This document shows positions 1-7,474 of a stretch of 60,400 nt of DNA, piece after piece. Every line of letters begins with the position of its first letter. Positions within the stretch are counted from its first letter, which is position 1. A program made the translations under genes and the position numbers. This stretch comes from an uncultured Eubacteriales bacterium (lineage in GTDB: Bacteria; Bacillota; Clostridia; Oscillospirales; Acutalibacteraceae), in assembly GCA_900315605.1 (NCBI GenBank), contig OMZU01000004.1, positions 1 to 60,400 of the forward strand, given 5' to 3'. The notes under the pieces are model-generated. The model saw nothing but the letters and a program-made list of their open reading frames with translations, did not search any database and was not told where the DNA came from.

Positions 1-2
1 CG

Positions 3-104
3 AGAGGCAATACTGTTGATATTCTAAGCTCATTCTTTTCAAAAATTCCTTATTGGAAATATAGATTGGCTGAAGGGCTAATTATTCAGCGGTTCCTTAA
101 GTGA
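3..104 (+). CDS. 3' end of an unidentified gene (partial)
   Basis: An open frame enters from the left edge and ends with TGA at 102-104. It encodes about 33 residues ending in IIQRFLK, with a plausible mix of aromatic, basic and hydrophobic residues. It stops 12 bases before the convergent comF stop codon, which is a natural place for a gene end. The stretch is AT-rich. I do not recognise the family and the fragment is too short for a function; it could be a chance open frame. Confidence 0.4.
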   Translation, partial: RGNTVDILSSFFSKIPYWKYRLAEGLIIQRFLK

Positions 105-116
105 AAATCAAAAGGA

Positions 117-770
117 TCATGCAGAGCACAGAGCTGCGCAGCAAACCCTTTTTGCTCCTGCTTTTATAAGTATTCTGCAACATTCTCCCAAGGTGTTTCC
201 GGTGGTTATGATATCGTCGATAATCAAAACTGATTTGCCTTCGATTTCGTTTTTGCTTACTGCGCGAAAAACTCCGCGGACATTTTTCTCGCGTTCGCTG
301 CTTTTCAGCGTGTGCTGCGCCTTGTTTTGCTTGTGTTTTTCAAGCAGGCCAGCATAGGGGATATTCATGATTTTTGCACATTCCTTTGCAAGTAGCTCCG
401 CCTGGTTATAGCCGCGTTTTTTCTTGTCTTTAACGTGCATGGGAACGCAGGTTATAAGGTCAAAATCAATTTGACGGTGGATCTCTAAAATTGACTGAAC
501 CACCAAAAAAGAAAGCTGCGGAGCATAGGAGCCCATATTGCGAAATTTGAAGGTTTTGACAGCAGTTGAATACGGCTCGTCATACGGAAGCGGAGCAGAG
601 CATAAATAGCCTCCGCGCGCGTATTTTGTCAGGCTCTTGTCAGGCAGCTTTTTCCTGCATTGCTCACAGGCGTACTCGTCGGGATAAATGACCCTTTCGC
701 AGTAAGGACAAACCGTCGGAAAGAAAATATGTAAAATATACTTGCGTAGCTTTTGCGACAGATTTTCCAC
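117..770 (-). CDS. comF: ComF family phosphoribosyltransferase-like protein
   Basis: ComF/ComFC-type protein of 217 residues from the start chosen here. The N-terminus has a four-cysteine zinc-ribbon-like module (CPYC then CEQC). The C-terminal half is a type I phosphoribosyltransferase fold with the PRPP-binding motif VLIIDDIITTGNT. In naturally competent bacteria ComF proteins help internalise single-stranded DNA; here the role is inferred from family only. The start is taken as GTG at 770 because a good promoter (-10 at 789-794) lies inside the longest possible frame and AGGTG at 777-781 is well spaced for this GTG. ATG at 776 would directly abut that ribosome binding site. A monocistronic gene, divergent from the zinc operon. 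Confidence 0.9.
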   Translation of the reverse strand: MENLSQKLRKYILHIFFPTVCPYCERVIYPDEYACEQCRKKLPDKSLTKYARGGYLCSAPLPYDEPYSTAVKTFKFRNMGSYAPQLSFLVVQSILEIHRQIDFDLITCVPMHVKDKKKRGYNQAELLAKECAKIMNIPYAGLLEKHKQNKAQHTLKSSEREKNVRGVFRAVSKNEIEGKSVLIIDDIITTGNTLGECCRILIKAGAKRVCCAALCSA

Positions 771-788
771 AATCATCACCTGATTATA

Positions 789-817
789 ATTATATCTTGT
801 TCGTCTCAAAAATGCAA
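789..817 (-). promoter_or_regulatory. comF promoter
   Basis: On the minus strand, -35 TTGCAT (812-817) and -10 TATAAT (789-794) are separated by 17 bp. A second TATAAT follows immediately (783-788). The predicted transcription start near 782 leaves only about 10 bases before the GTG at 770, so the ribosome binding site at 777-781 would sit at the very 5' end of the message. Confidence 0.7.
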
Positions 818-873
818 TCGTTTTCTATCTGAATCTAATGAAATCAATTTAGAGGTGCCCTTTAATATAAAAC

Positions 874-925
874 TTGACAATCATTCGCAAATTTGATATA
901 CTAATTTGCGAAACAGTTGCAAATT
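874..925 (+). promoter_or_regulatory. Promoter with Fur/Zur-type operator for the zinc operon
   Basis: A consensus promoter has -35 TTGACA (874-879), a 17 bp spacer and -10 TATACT (897-902). Over it lies a perfect inverted repeat, TTCGCAAATT (884-893) and AATTTGCGAA (903-912), with 9 bp between the arms. A further half-site-like TTGCAAATT lies at 917-925. The repeat covers the spacer and the -10 region, so a bound repressor would block RNA polymerase. The Fur-family gene follows directly, so autoregulation by zinc status is the likely logic. Confidence 0.85.
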
Positions 926-937
926 GAGGTGTGAGCT

Positions 938-1333
938 ATGCCAAAATATATGACAAAGCAACGCAGAGCTTTTTTGGACTTTTTATCAAAGCATTCGGAT
1001 GAACAGCTTTCAGTAAAGCAAATCGCTCAGGCTCTTGAGGACGAAAACATCAGCCTGAGTGCGGTTTACAGAAACCTCTCGGCTCTTGAAGAGGATGGAA
1101 AGATCCGCCGCGTAAGCAAAAGCGGCAGCAGAGAGGTTTATTATCAGTATATAGGCGACGAGCATTGCAGAGATTGTTTGCATCTTTCGTGCGAAAAATG
1201 CGGAAAAACCTTTCATATGGGCGTTTCCGGTGCGGATATGCTGATAAAGAACGTTGCTTTGGCTGAGGAATTTGCGGTTGACAAGTCGAATACTGTGCTT
1301 TACGGAATATGCAAGGCTTGTCAAAAGAAATAG
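938..1333 (+). CDS. zur: Fur family transcriptional regulator, probably zinc-responsive (Zur)
   Basis: 131 residues, normal for the Fur family. A winged-helix DNA-binding domain covers about residues 1-72 (recognition helix region SAVYRNLSAL). The dimerisation domain carries two CxxC pairs, C85/C88 and C125/C128, which form the structural zinc site in this family. H76, H82 and H93 are candidate regulatory metal ligands. Zinc specificity is inferred from context: the gene heads an operon with a ZnuACB-type transporter starting 10 bases downstream, behind a promoter with a perfect inverted-repeat operator. Fur, PerR or Mur specificity is less likely in this setting. Confidence 0.9.
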   Translation: MPKYMTKQRRAFLDFLSKHSDEQLSVKQIAQALEDENISLSAVYRNLSALEEDGKIRRVSKSGSREVYYQYIGDEHCRDCLHLSCEKCGKTFHMGVSGADMLIKNVALAEEFAVDKSNTVLYGICKACQKK

Positions 1334-1343
1334 CGGGGGAAAT

Positions 1344-2324
1344 ATGAAAAGAATAATTTGCATTTTGCTGTGCGCTCTTACAGCAGCTTTATCATTCTGC
1401 GGTTGCTCAGGCGGAGAAAATAAGGAAAATAAAAAGCTTTCTGTTGTCACAACGATTTTTCCAATTTATGATTGGGTCAAAAACATTGCCGCAGACAGCG
1501 ATATTGATATTTATATGCTTCAGGACGAGGGCGTTGATTTTCACAGCTATCAGCCTACTGCCGACGATATGATAAAAATATCCTCATGCGATCTGTTTAT
1601 TTATGTAGGCGGCGAAAGCGACAAATGGATCGACGACGCGCTTAAAAACGCTTCAAATCCAAACATGAAGGTGCTTGACCTCTTTGACGCTCTTGGCGAC
1701 AATAAGCTGAAAACCGAAAAGCTGGTGGAAGGCATGGAGGCTGAGGACAAAGGCGATTTGGACAGCGACGAAGCAGAGGATGAAGCCGAGTATGACGAGC
1801 ACATCTGGCTTTCCGTCAGAATAGCCGAAGACGTTTGTCAAAAAATACGTGACAGCTTGTCAAGTCTTGATGAAGCTAATAAAGCGATTTATTCAGAAAA
1901 CTGCGAAAAATATACATCAAGTCTTGCCGAGCTTGATGAAAAATACAAAAATACAATCGGCAAAGCAAAGAACAATACGCTCGTTTTCGGAGACCGTTTT
2001 CCGTTCAGATATCTTGCAGACGATTACAGGCTGAATTATTATGCTGCTTTTGCCGGCTGTTCTTCCGAGACAGAGGCAAGCTTTGAAACAGTCGCTTTTC
2101 TTGCCGACAAGCTCGACGAGCTGGGGCTTGATGCTGTTCTTACGATCGAAGGCTCCGACCAAAAGCTTGCAAAAACTATAATTGAAGCATCAAATACGAA
2201 AGATGCCGAAATCATCACTGTTAATTCAATGCAGTCCGTTACTAAGGCGGAGCTTGATAACGGTTATAATTATATTTCTGTTATGGAAAAAAATCTAAGC
2301 GCATTTGAAAACGCGCTGTCATAA
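1344..2324 (+). CDS. znuA: Zinc/metal ABC transporter substrate-binding lipoprotein (ZnuA-like)
   Basis: 326 residues starting at ATG 1344, preceded by GGGGGA. A lipoprotein signal peptide ends at a Cys near residue 21. The cluster A-I solute-binding fold captures divalent metal outside the membrane and delivers it to the permease. Metal-ligand candidates are H67 (in DFHSYQP) and H153 (in DEHIWLS). An acidic run at about residues 126-152, rich in Asp and Glu, replaces the His-rich loop of many ZnuA proteins. Where classic ZnuA has its third His, this protein reads FGDRFPF (D217). The longer frame from 1254 overlaps the regulator and is rejected. Zinc is the likely substrate, with manganese possible. 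Confidence 0.9.
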   Translation: MKRIICILLCALTAALSFCGCSGGENKENKKLSVVTTIFPIYDWVKNIAADSDIDIYMLQDEGVDFHSYQPTADDMIKISSCDLFIYVGGESDKWIDDALKNASNPNMKVLDLFDALGDNKLKTEKLVEGMEAEDKGDLDSDEAEDEAEYDEHIWLSVRIAEDVCQKIRDSLSSLDEANKAIYSENCEKYTSSLAELDEKYKNTIGKAKNNTLVFGDRFPFRYLADDYRLNYYAAFAGCSSETEASFETVAFLADKLDELGLDAVLTIEGSDQKLAKTIIEASNTKDAEIITVNSMQSVTKAELDNGYNYISVMEKNLSAFENALS

Positions 2325-2336
2325 AAGGAGTATTTT

Positions 2337-3032
2337 ATGGCGCAGCTTAGTTGTGTGAACTTAACCCTCGGATACGAGGGAAAATCAATTTTGTCCGGAA
2401 TCAATTTTGAGGTCAACGCAGGAGATTATCTCTGTATTCTCGGTGAAAACGGTTCGGGAAAATCAACGCTGATGAAAACCCTGCTTGGTCTGCACAGCCC
2501 AATGGGCGGAACGATCAAAACCTCCGACGGACTGAATATTCGCGAAATAGGATATCTGCCGCAGCAGACGGTGGTTCAAAGAGATTTTCCTGCTTCTGTC
2601 AGAGAGATAGTGATTTCCGGCTGCCAAGGGAAATGCGGCATAAGACCGTTTTATAACAAAGCCGAAAAAGCTCTTGCTGAAAGTAATATGAAAAGGCTGG
2701 GAATAGAAAACCTTGCAAAACGCTGTTATCGTGAGCTTTCCGGAGGTCAGCAGCAAAGAGTGCTTTTGGCGCGCGCGCTTTGTGCAACAGGGAAAATGCT
2801 GCTGCTTGACGAGCCGGTTTCTGGCCTTGACCCCAAGGTGACTGCCGATATGTATGATCTGATAAAAAAGCTAAACAATGACGGAATAACTGTCATCATG
2901 ATTTCGCACGACATTCGCGCGGCGGTTGAGTATGCAAGTCATATTTTGCATATCGGTGATTTTATATTCTTTGGAACAAAAGAGGAATATATTGATTCCA
3001 ACGGCTTTAAGAGCCTGAAGGGGGCTGTTTGA
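2337..3032 (+). CDS. znuC: Zinc/metal ABC transporter ATP-binding protein (ZnuC-like)
   Basis: 231-residue cytoplasmic ATPase that powers metal import. Walker A is GENGSGKST (about 36-44), the Q-loop is in YLPQQ (about 73-77), the ABC signature is LSGGQQQ (134-140), Walker B is LLLDEP (155-160), and the switch His is in MISHDI. It starts 12 bases after the substrate-binding protein gene, with AAAGGAG as ribosome binding site, and ends one base before the permease gene, as expected for one transcript. Confidence 0.95.
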   Translation: MAQLSCVNLTLGYEGKSILSGINFEVNAGDYLCILGENGSGKSTLMKTLLGLHSPMGGTIKTSDGLNIREIGYLPQQTVVQRDFPASVREIVISGCQGKCGIRPFYNKAEKALAESNMKRLGIENLAKRCYRELSGGQQQRVLLARALCATGKMLLLDEPVSGLDPKVTADMYDLIKKLNNDGITVIMISHDIRAAVEYASHILHIGDFIFFGTKEEYIDSNGFKSLKGAV

Positions 3033-3033
3033 T

Positions 3034-3903
3034 ATGGGTGCTGTTTACGAGAACGCCGGAGTTTTTGAAAAGCTGGGCGCGTATCTTCAATTCCCGTTTG
3101 TACGCTACGCTCTGATAGTCGGCGTTTTGATCGCTTTGTGTTCTTCGCTTTTGGGAGTCACGCTGGTGCTCAAAAGATTTTCATTTATCGGCGACGGACT
3201 TTCTCACGTTGCCTTCGGCGCACTCGCAATATCCGGGATTTTGGGCTTGACAAACGATATGGTCATTGTTATGCCGGTTACGATAATCAGTGCGGTTTTG
3301 CTGCTTTCAACAGGCAAAAATGCAAAAATCAAGGGCGACGCGGCTATTGCCATGATATCTGTTGGAGCATTAGCGATCGGCTATTTGCTTCTCAACATTT
3401 ATTCTTCCTCAACCAATATCTCCGGCGATGTATGCACAACGCTTTTCGGTTCGACCTCTATCCTTACTCTTACGCCTGTTGAGGTTTGGATGTGCGTCAT
3501 TCTTTCGATTGCGGTTGTGGTGATCTATATTTTGTTTTATAACAAGATTTTTTCGGTCACTTTCGACGAAAGCTTTGCAAGGGCAACTGGAATAAAAGCC
3601 GGCGCGTATAATCTGCTTTTGGCAGTAATAATCGCGGTCATCATTGTTTTGGCTATGAACCTTGTCGGTTCGCTGCTGATTTCCGCTCTTGTGATCTTTC
3701 CTGCGCTTTCGGCAATGAGGGTATTTAAAAGCTTTAAATCGGTTACGATTTGCTCTGCCTGCCTTTCGGTTTTTTGCGCAGCTTCGGGAATTTTGATCTC
3801 AATCGTGTGCTCTACGCCGGTTGGCTCAACTATAGTTGCAGTTGACATAGCTGCATACATCATATTTTGGTTGCTCGGAACTGTAAGGAGGGTGATTAGA
3901 TGA
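3034..3903 (+). CDS. znuB: Zinc/metal ABC transporter permease (ZnuB-like)
   Basis: 289-residue integral membrane protein of the ABC-3 family (ZnuB/MntB/TroC type) with about eight hydrophobic segments. The early motif LKRFSFIGDGLSHVAFG is characteristic of the family and contacts the ATPase. It forms the metal channel with the ATPase encoded upstream. Its stop overlaps the start of the following lipoprotein gene by 4 bases (ATGA), so translation of the two is probably coupled. Confidence 0.94.
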   Translation: MGAVYENAGVFEKLGAYLQFPFVRYALIVGVLIALCSSLLGVTLVLKRFSFIGDGLSHVAFGALAISGILGLTNDMVIVMPVTIISAVLLLSTGKNAKIKGDAAIAMISVGALAIGYLLLNIYSSSTNISGDVCTTLFGSTSILTLTPVEVWMCVILSIAVVVIYILFYNKIFSVTFDESFARATGIKAGAYNLLLAVIIAVIIVLAMNLVGSLLISALVIFPALSAMRVFKSFKSVTICSACLSVFCAASGILISIVCSTPVGSTIVAVDIAAYIIFWLLGTVRRVIR

Positions 3904-4460
3904 AAAGGATCCTTTGCCTTATATTCTGTGCGGCAGTTATCACCGCTCTGTGCGGCTGTCAGCAGCAGACAGCAAGCAGGACTGCCGACAAGGTTTCGGG
4001 TGTCGGCGAAATTATGAAGAATGCCGAAAACAGCGCGGACGCTGTTGAAACCTTTGATGTGACAGTTCAAAATGAAACTATAATTCCTGACAAGAATTAT
4101 CCTGAGCTCGACTATGACGCGGATATAGACTTGACTGAGCTAAATTCAACAATGGTTTATTCCGAGGTTCTTAATATGATGAATAGTCCTCAGGATTATG
4201 TCGGAAAAAAAGTAAAGGCATCCGGAAGCTTTTCGGTGTTTACAAATCTTGATTCGGGAAAGCTTTATTATTCCTGCGTTATTGCCGACGCAACGGCGTG
4301 TTGCCAGCAAGGGCTTGAATTTGTTTTGGCTGAAGAACGCAAGTTCCCCGATGAATTTCCGATCCAGGGCAGACAGATCACCGTTGCCGGTGTGTTTGAC
4401 ACCTATGAAGAGGACGGCAAAATCCTTTGCTGCTTGAGCAATGCGGTAATGAGTTATTAA
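3900..4460 (+). CDS. Uncharacterised lipoprotein of the zinc operon
   Basis: 186 residues with a lipoprotein signal (LCGC, Cys at about residue 20), a variable linker to about residue 80, then a domain containing NSPQDYVGKKVKASGSF and paired cysteines (ACCQQG, ILCCLS). The pattern 'x-DYVGKxVKxxGxF ... FVL ... I-GxxxTVxGxF' suggests a small beta-barrel, OB-like, resembling the C-terminal part of DUF1980/YcgQ proteins. It is the last gene of the zinc operon, overlaps the permease by 4 bases and is followed by a terminator. A zinc-scavenging or chaperone role is inference from position; no enzyme motif is visible. Confidence 0.8.
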   Translation: MKRILCLIFCAAVITALCGCQQQTASRTADKVSGVGEIMKNAENSADAVETFDVTVQNETIIPDKNYPELDYDADIDLTELNSTMVYSEVLNMMNSPQDYVGKKVKASGSFSVFTNLDSGKLYYSCVIADATACCQQGLEFVLAEERKFPDEFPIQGRQITVAGVFDTYEEDGKILCCLSNAVMSY

Positions 4461-4506
4461 TTTCTGCTGGTTTATCAACTGTACAAAAATAGATTTTCAT
4501 AATACT

Positions 4507-4543
4507 AAAAGCAAGGCAGTGATTTTTCCTGAGCCTTGCTTTT
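4507..4543 (+). terminator. Intrinsic terminator of the zinc operon
   Basis: An 11-bp stem, AAAAGCAAGGC (4507-4517) with GCCTTGCTTTT (4533-4543), and a 15-base loop. The U-run is inside the 3' arm, and the A-run on the 5' side lets it act in both directions, which would also suit the convergent regulator gene ending at 4596. Confidence 0.8.
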
Positions 4544-4595
4544 GTGTTTGTCAATATTTCAAATAGATGTCGAATAGGAGTTGGTTCGGCAGAAA

Positions 4596-5957
4596 TCATG
4601 TATGCGATATAATGTTATGAAGAAGCTCAATCCCTTTATCGATTCTTTCGATCGGGATACCCGAAAAGCTCAGGTTTACCTCGCTGCTTCCGGGTTGCAG
4701 CGGCATTACGGAAACAGAATTTGCTTCGAGCTCAGCCTTCAGTTTATCGGCATTGATTTGAAAACCTGTCTTTATCGTCAAATAAAGCGAGGTTTCGTTA
4801 AAAACCGTTTTACAGCCGTCAAAGTGTTTTTCGACGCTTTCTATTATCGCGCGGCTTTTTTCAAAATAAACTCTCCTTGCCTTGCGCAGATGAACGTCGA
4901 TTTTTCCGGCATTGATATACCGGGCGAGTGCAAGCTGTTCGATTTTTGAAGCGGTTTGGTTTGTAAGGCGGCTGATTTTTCTGTATTCGTCCATCAGCTT
5001 ATCCGGCATGACAATATAGCTTATTCTAACCGAGGGCAGAAGAACCTTTGAAAATGAGCCGATATACACCGTGTTCTGCGCGTCATAGTTTTGAACGCAG
5101 GGAACGGGGTGGGTGCTGTATCTAAGCTCTCCGTTGTAATCGTCCTCAACGATCAGCGCGTTGTTGTTTTTTGCCCATTCAATTATTTCCAGCCTGCGGG
5201 TCACTGGCATATTTGAGCCGTCGGTTCCCGAAAAATTAGGATTTATCATTATTATATCGGGTTTTATTTCTTCAAGCGAGGATACCGAAGCTCCGTCTTT
5301 GTCGCTTTTAAAATACTCGATTTCGTAGCCAAAGCTTTTGAAAACAAATTCCGATTGAACAAAGCTGTTGACGTCCATGGAGACTTTTTTGTTTTGACCG
5401 AGCAATGAACACAGCAAATAAAGCAGCGGCTGGGTGCCTGCGCCAATAATAATGTTATTCGCCGAGGAATTAACGCTTCTGATTCCAAGCGCGTATTTTT
5501 GCAAAGCGTCTCTCAGAGTTTTTTCTCCCTGGGTATCTCCGTAGGATGTCAAAAGATAATTGCTGTTGATAACGTCCTTGATATTCTTTTTCCATTCGGT
5601 AAGGTTCACGATTTTTTCGTCAATGCTTTTTCCGCTGAAATCGTAATAAGCATAAGCGTTATTTTGCTCTGATTTTTTGCTCTCATTCTCGTGAAGCGGA
5701 GGTGCGTTGAATTGGGCGGCGACAAAATATCCGCTCTGGGGCTTGTTATAAACATATCCTTCAACGCAAAGCTGGTCATATGCGGAGGTGACGGTCGTTT
5801 TTGAAACTCCGAGAGCGTCGCATAGCTTTCTTATAGACGGAAGCTTTGTGTCTTTTTTCAGACTGCCGCTTTCGATGGTTGTTCTGATTGAAACATAAAT
5901 CTGCCTGTACATGGGTGTTTTAAGACCTTTGTCGGCTGTTATAAAATCATAAAGCAT
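4596..5957 (-). CDS. MocR/GntR-family PLP-dependent transcriptional regulator
   Basis: 453 residues. An N-terminal GntR winged helix (about 1-75; motif LPSIRKLCDALGVSKTTV) is fused through a linker rich in Asn, Glu and Ser to a fold-type I aminotransferase-like domain. The likely PLP lysine is in SFSKVLLPSVRISY, and DDYNGELRY is the cofactor-ring motif. MocR proteins usually sense PLP or an amino acid adduct and control a divergent neighbour (PdxR, GabR, TauR, DdlR). The divergent neighbour here is murD, with -35 boxes 5 bp apart. Start ATG 5957 has GGAGGTG at 5963-5969. The ligand cannot be read from sequence. Confidence 0.9.
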   Translation of the reverse strand: MLYDFITADKGLKTPMYRQIYVSIRTTIESGSLKKDTKLPSIRKLCDALGVSKTTVTSAYDQLCVEGYVYNKPQSGYFVAAQFNAPPLHENESKKSEQNNAYAYYDFSGKSIDEKIVNLTEWKKNIKDVINSNYLLTSYGDTQGEKTLRDALQKYALGIRSVNSSANNIIIGAGTQPLLYLLCSLLGQNKKVSMDVNSFVQSEFVFKSFGYEIEYFKSDKDGASVSSLEEIKPDIIMINPNFSGTDGSNMPVTRRLEIIEWAKNNNALIVEDDYNGELRYSTHPVPCVQNYDAQNTVYIGSFSKVLLPSVRISYIVMPDKLMDEYRKISRLTNQTASKIEQLALARYINAGKIDVHLRKARRVYFEKSRAIIESVEKHFDGCKTVFNETSLYLTIKTGFQINADKLKAELEANSVSVMPLQPGSSEVNLSFSGIPIERIDKGIELLHNIISHT

Positions 5958-5975
5958 ATTTTCACCTCCGGCTAT

Positions 5976-6004
5976 ATTGTAACACCACCGAAAAATTATT
6001 GCAA
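5976..6004 (-). promoter_or_regulatory. Promoter of the MocR-type regulator
   Basis: On the minus strand, -35 TTGCAA (5999-6004), 17 bp spacer, -10 TACAAT (5976-5981). The predicted start near 5969 coincides with the ribosome binding site, so the leader is very short. Confidence 0.65.
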
Positions 6005-6009
6005 TACAG

Positions 6010-6038
6010 TTGAATTTTTATTTTATAAATTGTATAAT
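6010..6038 (+). promoter_or_regulatory. murD operon promoter
   Basis: -35 TTGAAT (6010-6015), 17 bp spacer, -10 TATAAT (6033-6038), start near 6045. The -35 is only 5 bp from the divergent regulator's -35 (5999-6004), so one bound MocR dimer could affect both. This promoter also shows that an in-frame codon at 6010 cannot be the murD start. Confidence 0.75.
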
Positions 6039-6075
6039 AAATGTGTATGTATTTTTATATAAGGAAAGTGATTTG

Positions 6076-7467
6076 ATGAATTTGTCCGTAAATGAGTTCT
6101 TTGAAGGCGTAAAGGGCAAAACCGTTGCGTTTATCGGGATAGGAACCAGTAACCTCCCGCTTATCAGGCAGTTTGCCGAAAAGGGCGCGAGGGTCATTGC
6201 CTGTGATAAAAAGGATTTTGAAGCTCTGGGAGAAAACGGAGTCAAGGCAAAGGAATACGGCGCAGAGCTGGTTTTGGGAGATAACTATCTTTCGGATATA
6301 AATGCAGATATCGTTTTCAGAAGTCCGGGAACACCGTTTTATAAAGAAGAGCTTGTAAGGCTTAGAGAAAACGGAGTTGTGCTGACCTCTGAAATGGAGG
6401 TATTCTTTGAGCTTTGTCCTTGCCGTGCGATCGCTGTAACCGGCTCAGACGGCAAAACAACGACCACAACAATAATTTCGGAGCTGTTAAAGGCTGCCGG
6501 AAAAACTGTTCACCTTGGAGGAAATATCGGCAAGCCGCTTTTGCCTGAGATCGAAGAAATAATAAGCGAAGATTATGCTGTTGTTGAGCTATCAAGCTTT
6601 CAGCTTATTTCAATGCGCAGAAGTCCTGACATTGCAGTTGTTACGAACCTTGCTCCAAATCATCTTGACATTCACAAGGATATGGCGGAGTATGTTGACT
6701 CAAAAAGGAATATCGTTTTGCATCAAAGTGCATTTTCAAAGGCTGTGCTCAATCTTGACAATGAAATCGCCGACAGCTTCTCCGAAAACGTGAGGGGCAC
6801 TCTTGCAAAGTTCAGTACAAAGCAAAGGGTATTCAACGGTGCGTTCCTTGACGGAACAAAAATCTGCTACAGCGATTTTGGCAGCAAAACAGAGATCATG
6901 GATATAGCCGATATCAAAATCCCAGGTATGCACAACGTTGAAAACTACCTTGCAGCTATTTCGGCTGTTTGGGGTATAGTTGACAAAGAGATTATTCTCA
7001 AGGTCGCGCGCGAATTCGGAGGAGTTGCCCACAGAGCTGAGTTTATCAGGGAATACAAGGGAGTAAAATACTACAACGATTCAATTGCTTCAAGCCCCAC
7101 AAGAACCGCGCTTGGCACGCTTTCTCTTTATGATGAAAAGATTATTATTATCGCCGGAGGTTATGACAAGCACATTCCTTATGAGCCGCTCGGTCCTGTT
7201 ATCAACAACAAGGTCAAAACTCTTATTTTGCTTGGCGACACAGCCCCGAAGATTGAAAAGGCTGTTAAGGAAGCAGATAATTACGACGAATCGCAAATAA
7301 AGATCATTAACGTTACCAATATGGAAGAAGCTGTTGCTGCCGCTGTTGAAAACTCGGCTGAGGGTGATATAGTTTCGCTTTCTCCGGCGAGCGCGAGCTT
7401 TGGACTATATAAAAATTTTGAGGAAAGAGGTAACCACTTCAGAAATATTGTCAACGATTTGAAGTGA
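6076..7467 (+). CDS. murD: UDP-N-acetylmuramoyl-L-alanine--D-glutamate ligase
   Basis: 463 residues from ATG 6076, with AAGGAAAG as ribosome binding site. MurD adds D-glutamate to UDP-MurNAc-L-Ala in the cytoplasm, using ATP, during peptidoglycan precursor synthesis. Visible features are an N-terminal Rossmann-like domain, the ATP loop VTGSDGKTTT (about 121-130), the Mur-ligase stretch ending NHLDIHKDM, and the C-terminal domain with AGGYDKHIPYEPL and SLSPASASFG. It lies outside any dcw cluster, alone among cell-wall genes, and leads a five-gene run with short gaps. It is divergent from a MocR-type regulator. Confidence 0.97.
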   Translation: MNLSVNEFFEGVKGKTVAFIGIGTSNLPLIRQFAEKGARVIACDKKDFEALGENGVKAKEYGAELVLGDNYLSDINADIVFRSPGTPFYKEELVRLRENGVVLTSEMEVFFELCPCRAIAVTGSDGKTTTTTIISELLKAAGKTVHLGGNIGKPLLPEIEEIISEDYAVVELSSFQLISMRRSPDIAVVTNLAPNHLDIHKDMAEYVDSKRNIVLHQSAFSKAVLNLDNEIADSFSENVRGTLAKFSTKQRVFNGAFLDGTKICYSDFGSKTEIMDIADIKIPGMHNVENYLAAISAVWGIVDKEIILKVAREFGGVAHRAEFIREYKGVKYYNDSIASSPTRTALGTLSLYDEKIIIIAGGYDKHIPYEPLGPVINNKVKTLILLGDTAPKIEKAVKEADNYDESQIKIINVTNMEEAVAAAVENSAEGDIVSLSPASASFGLYKNFEERGNHFRNIVNDLK

Positions 7468-7474
7468 TATACTT

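Noticed and set aside
1010-1450. A minus-strand frame with hydrophobic stretches opposite the zur-znuA junction
   Set aside because: It spans two well-supported genes in antisense; hydrophobicity arises from reading their codons backwards.
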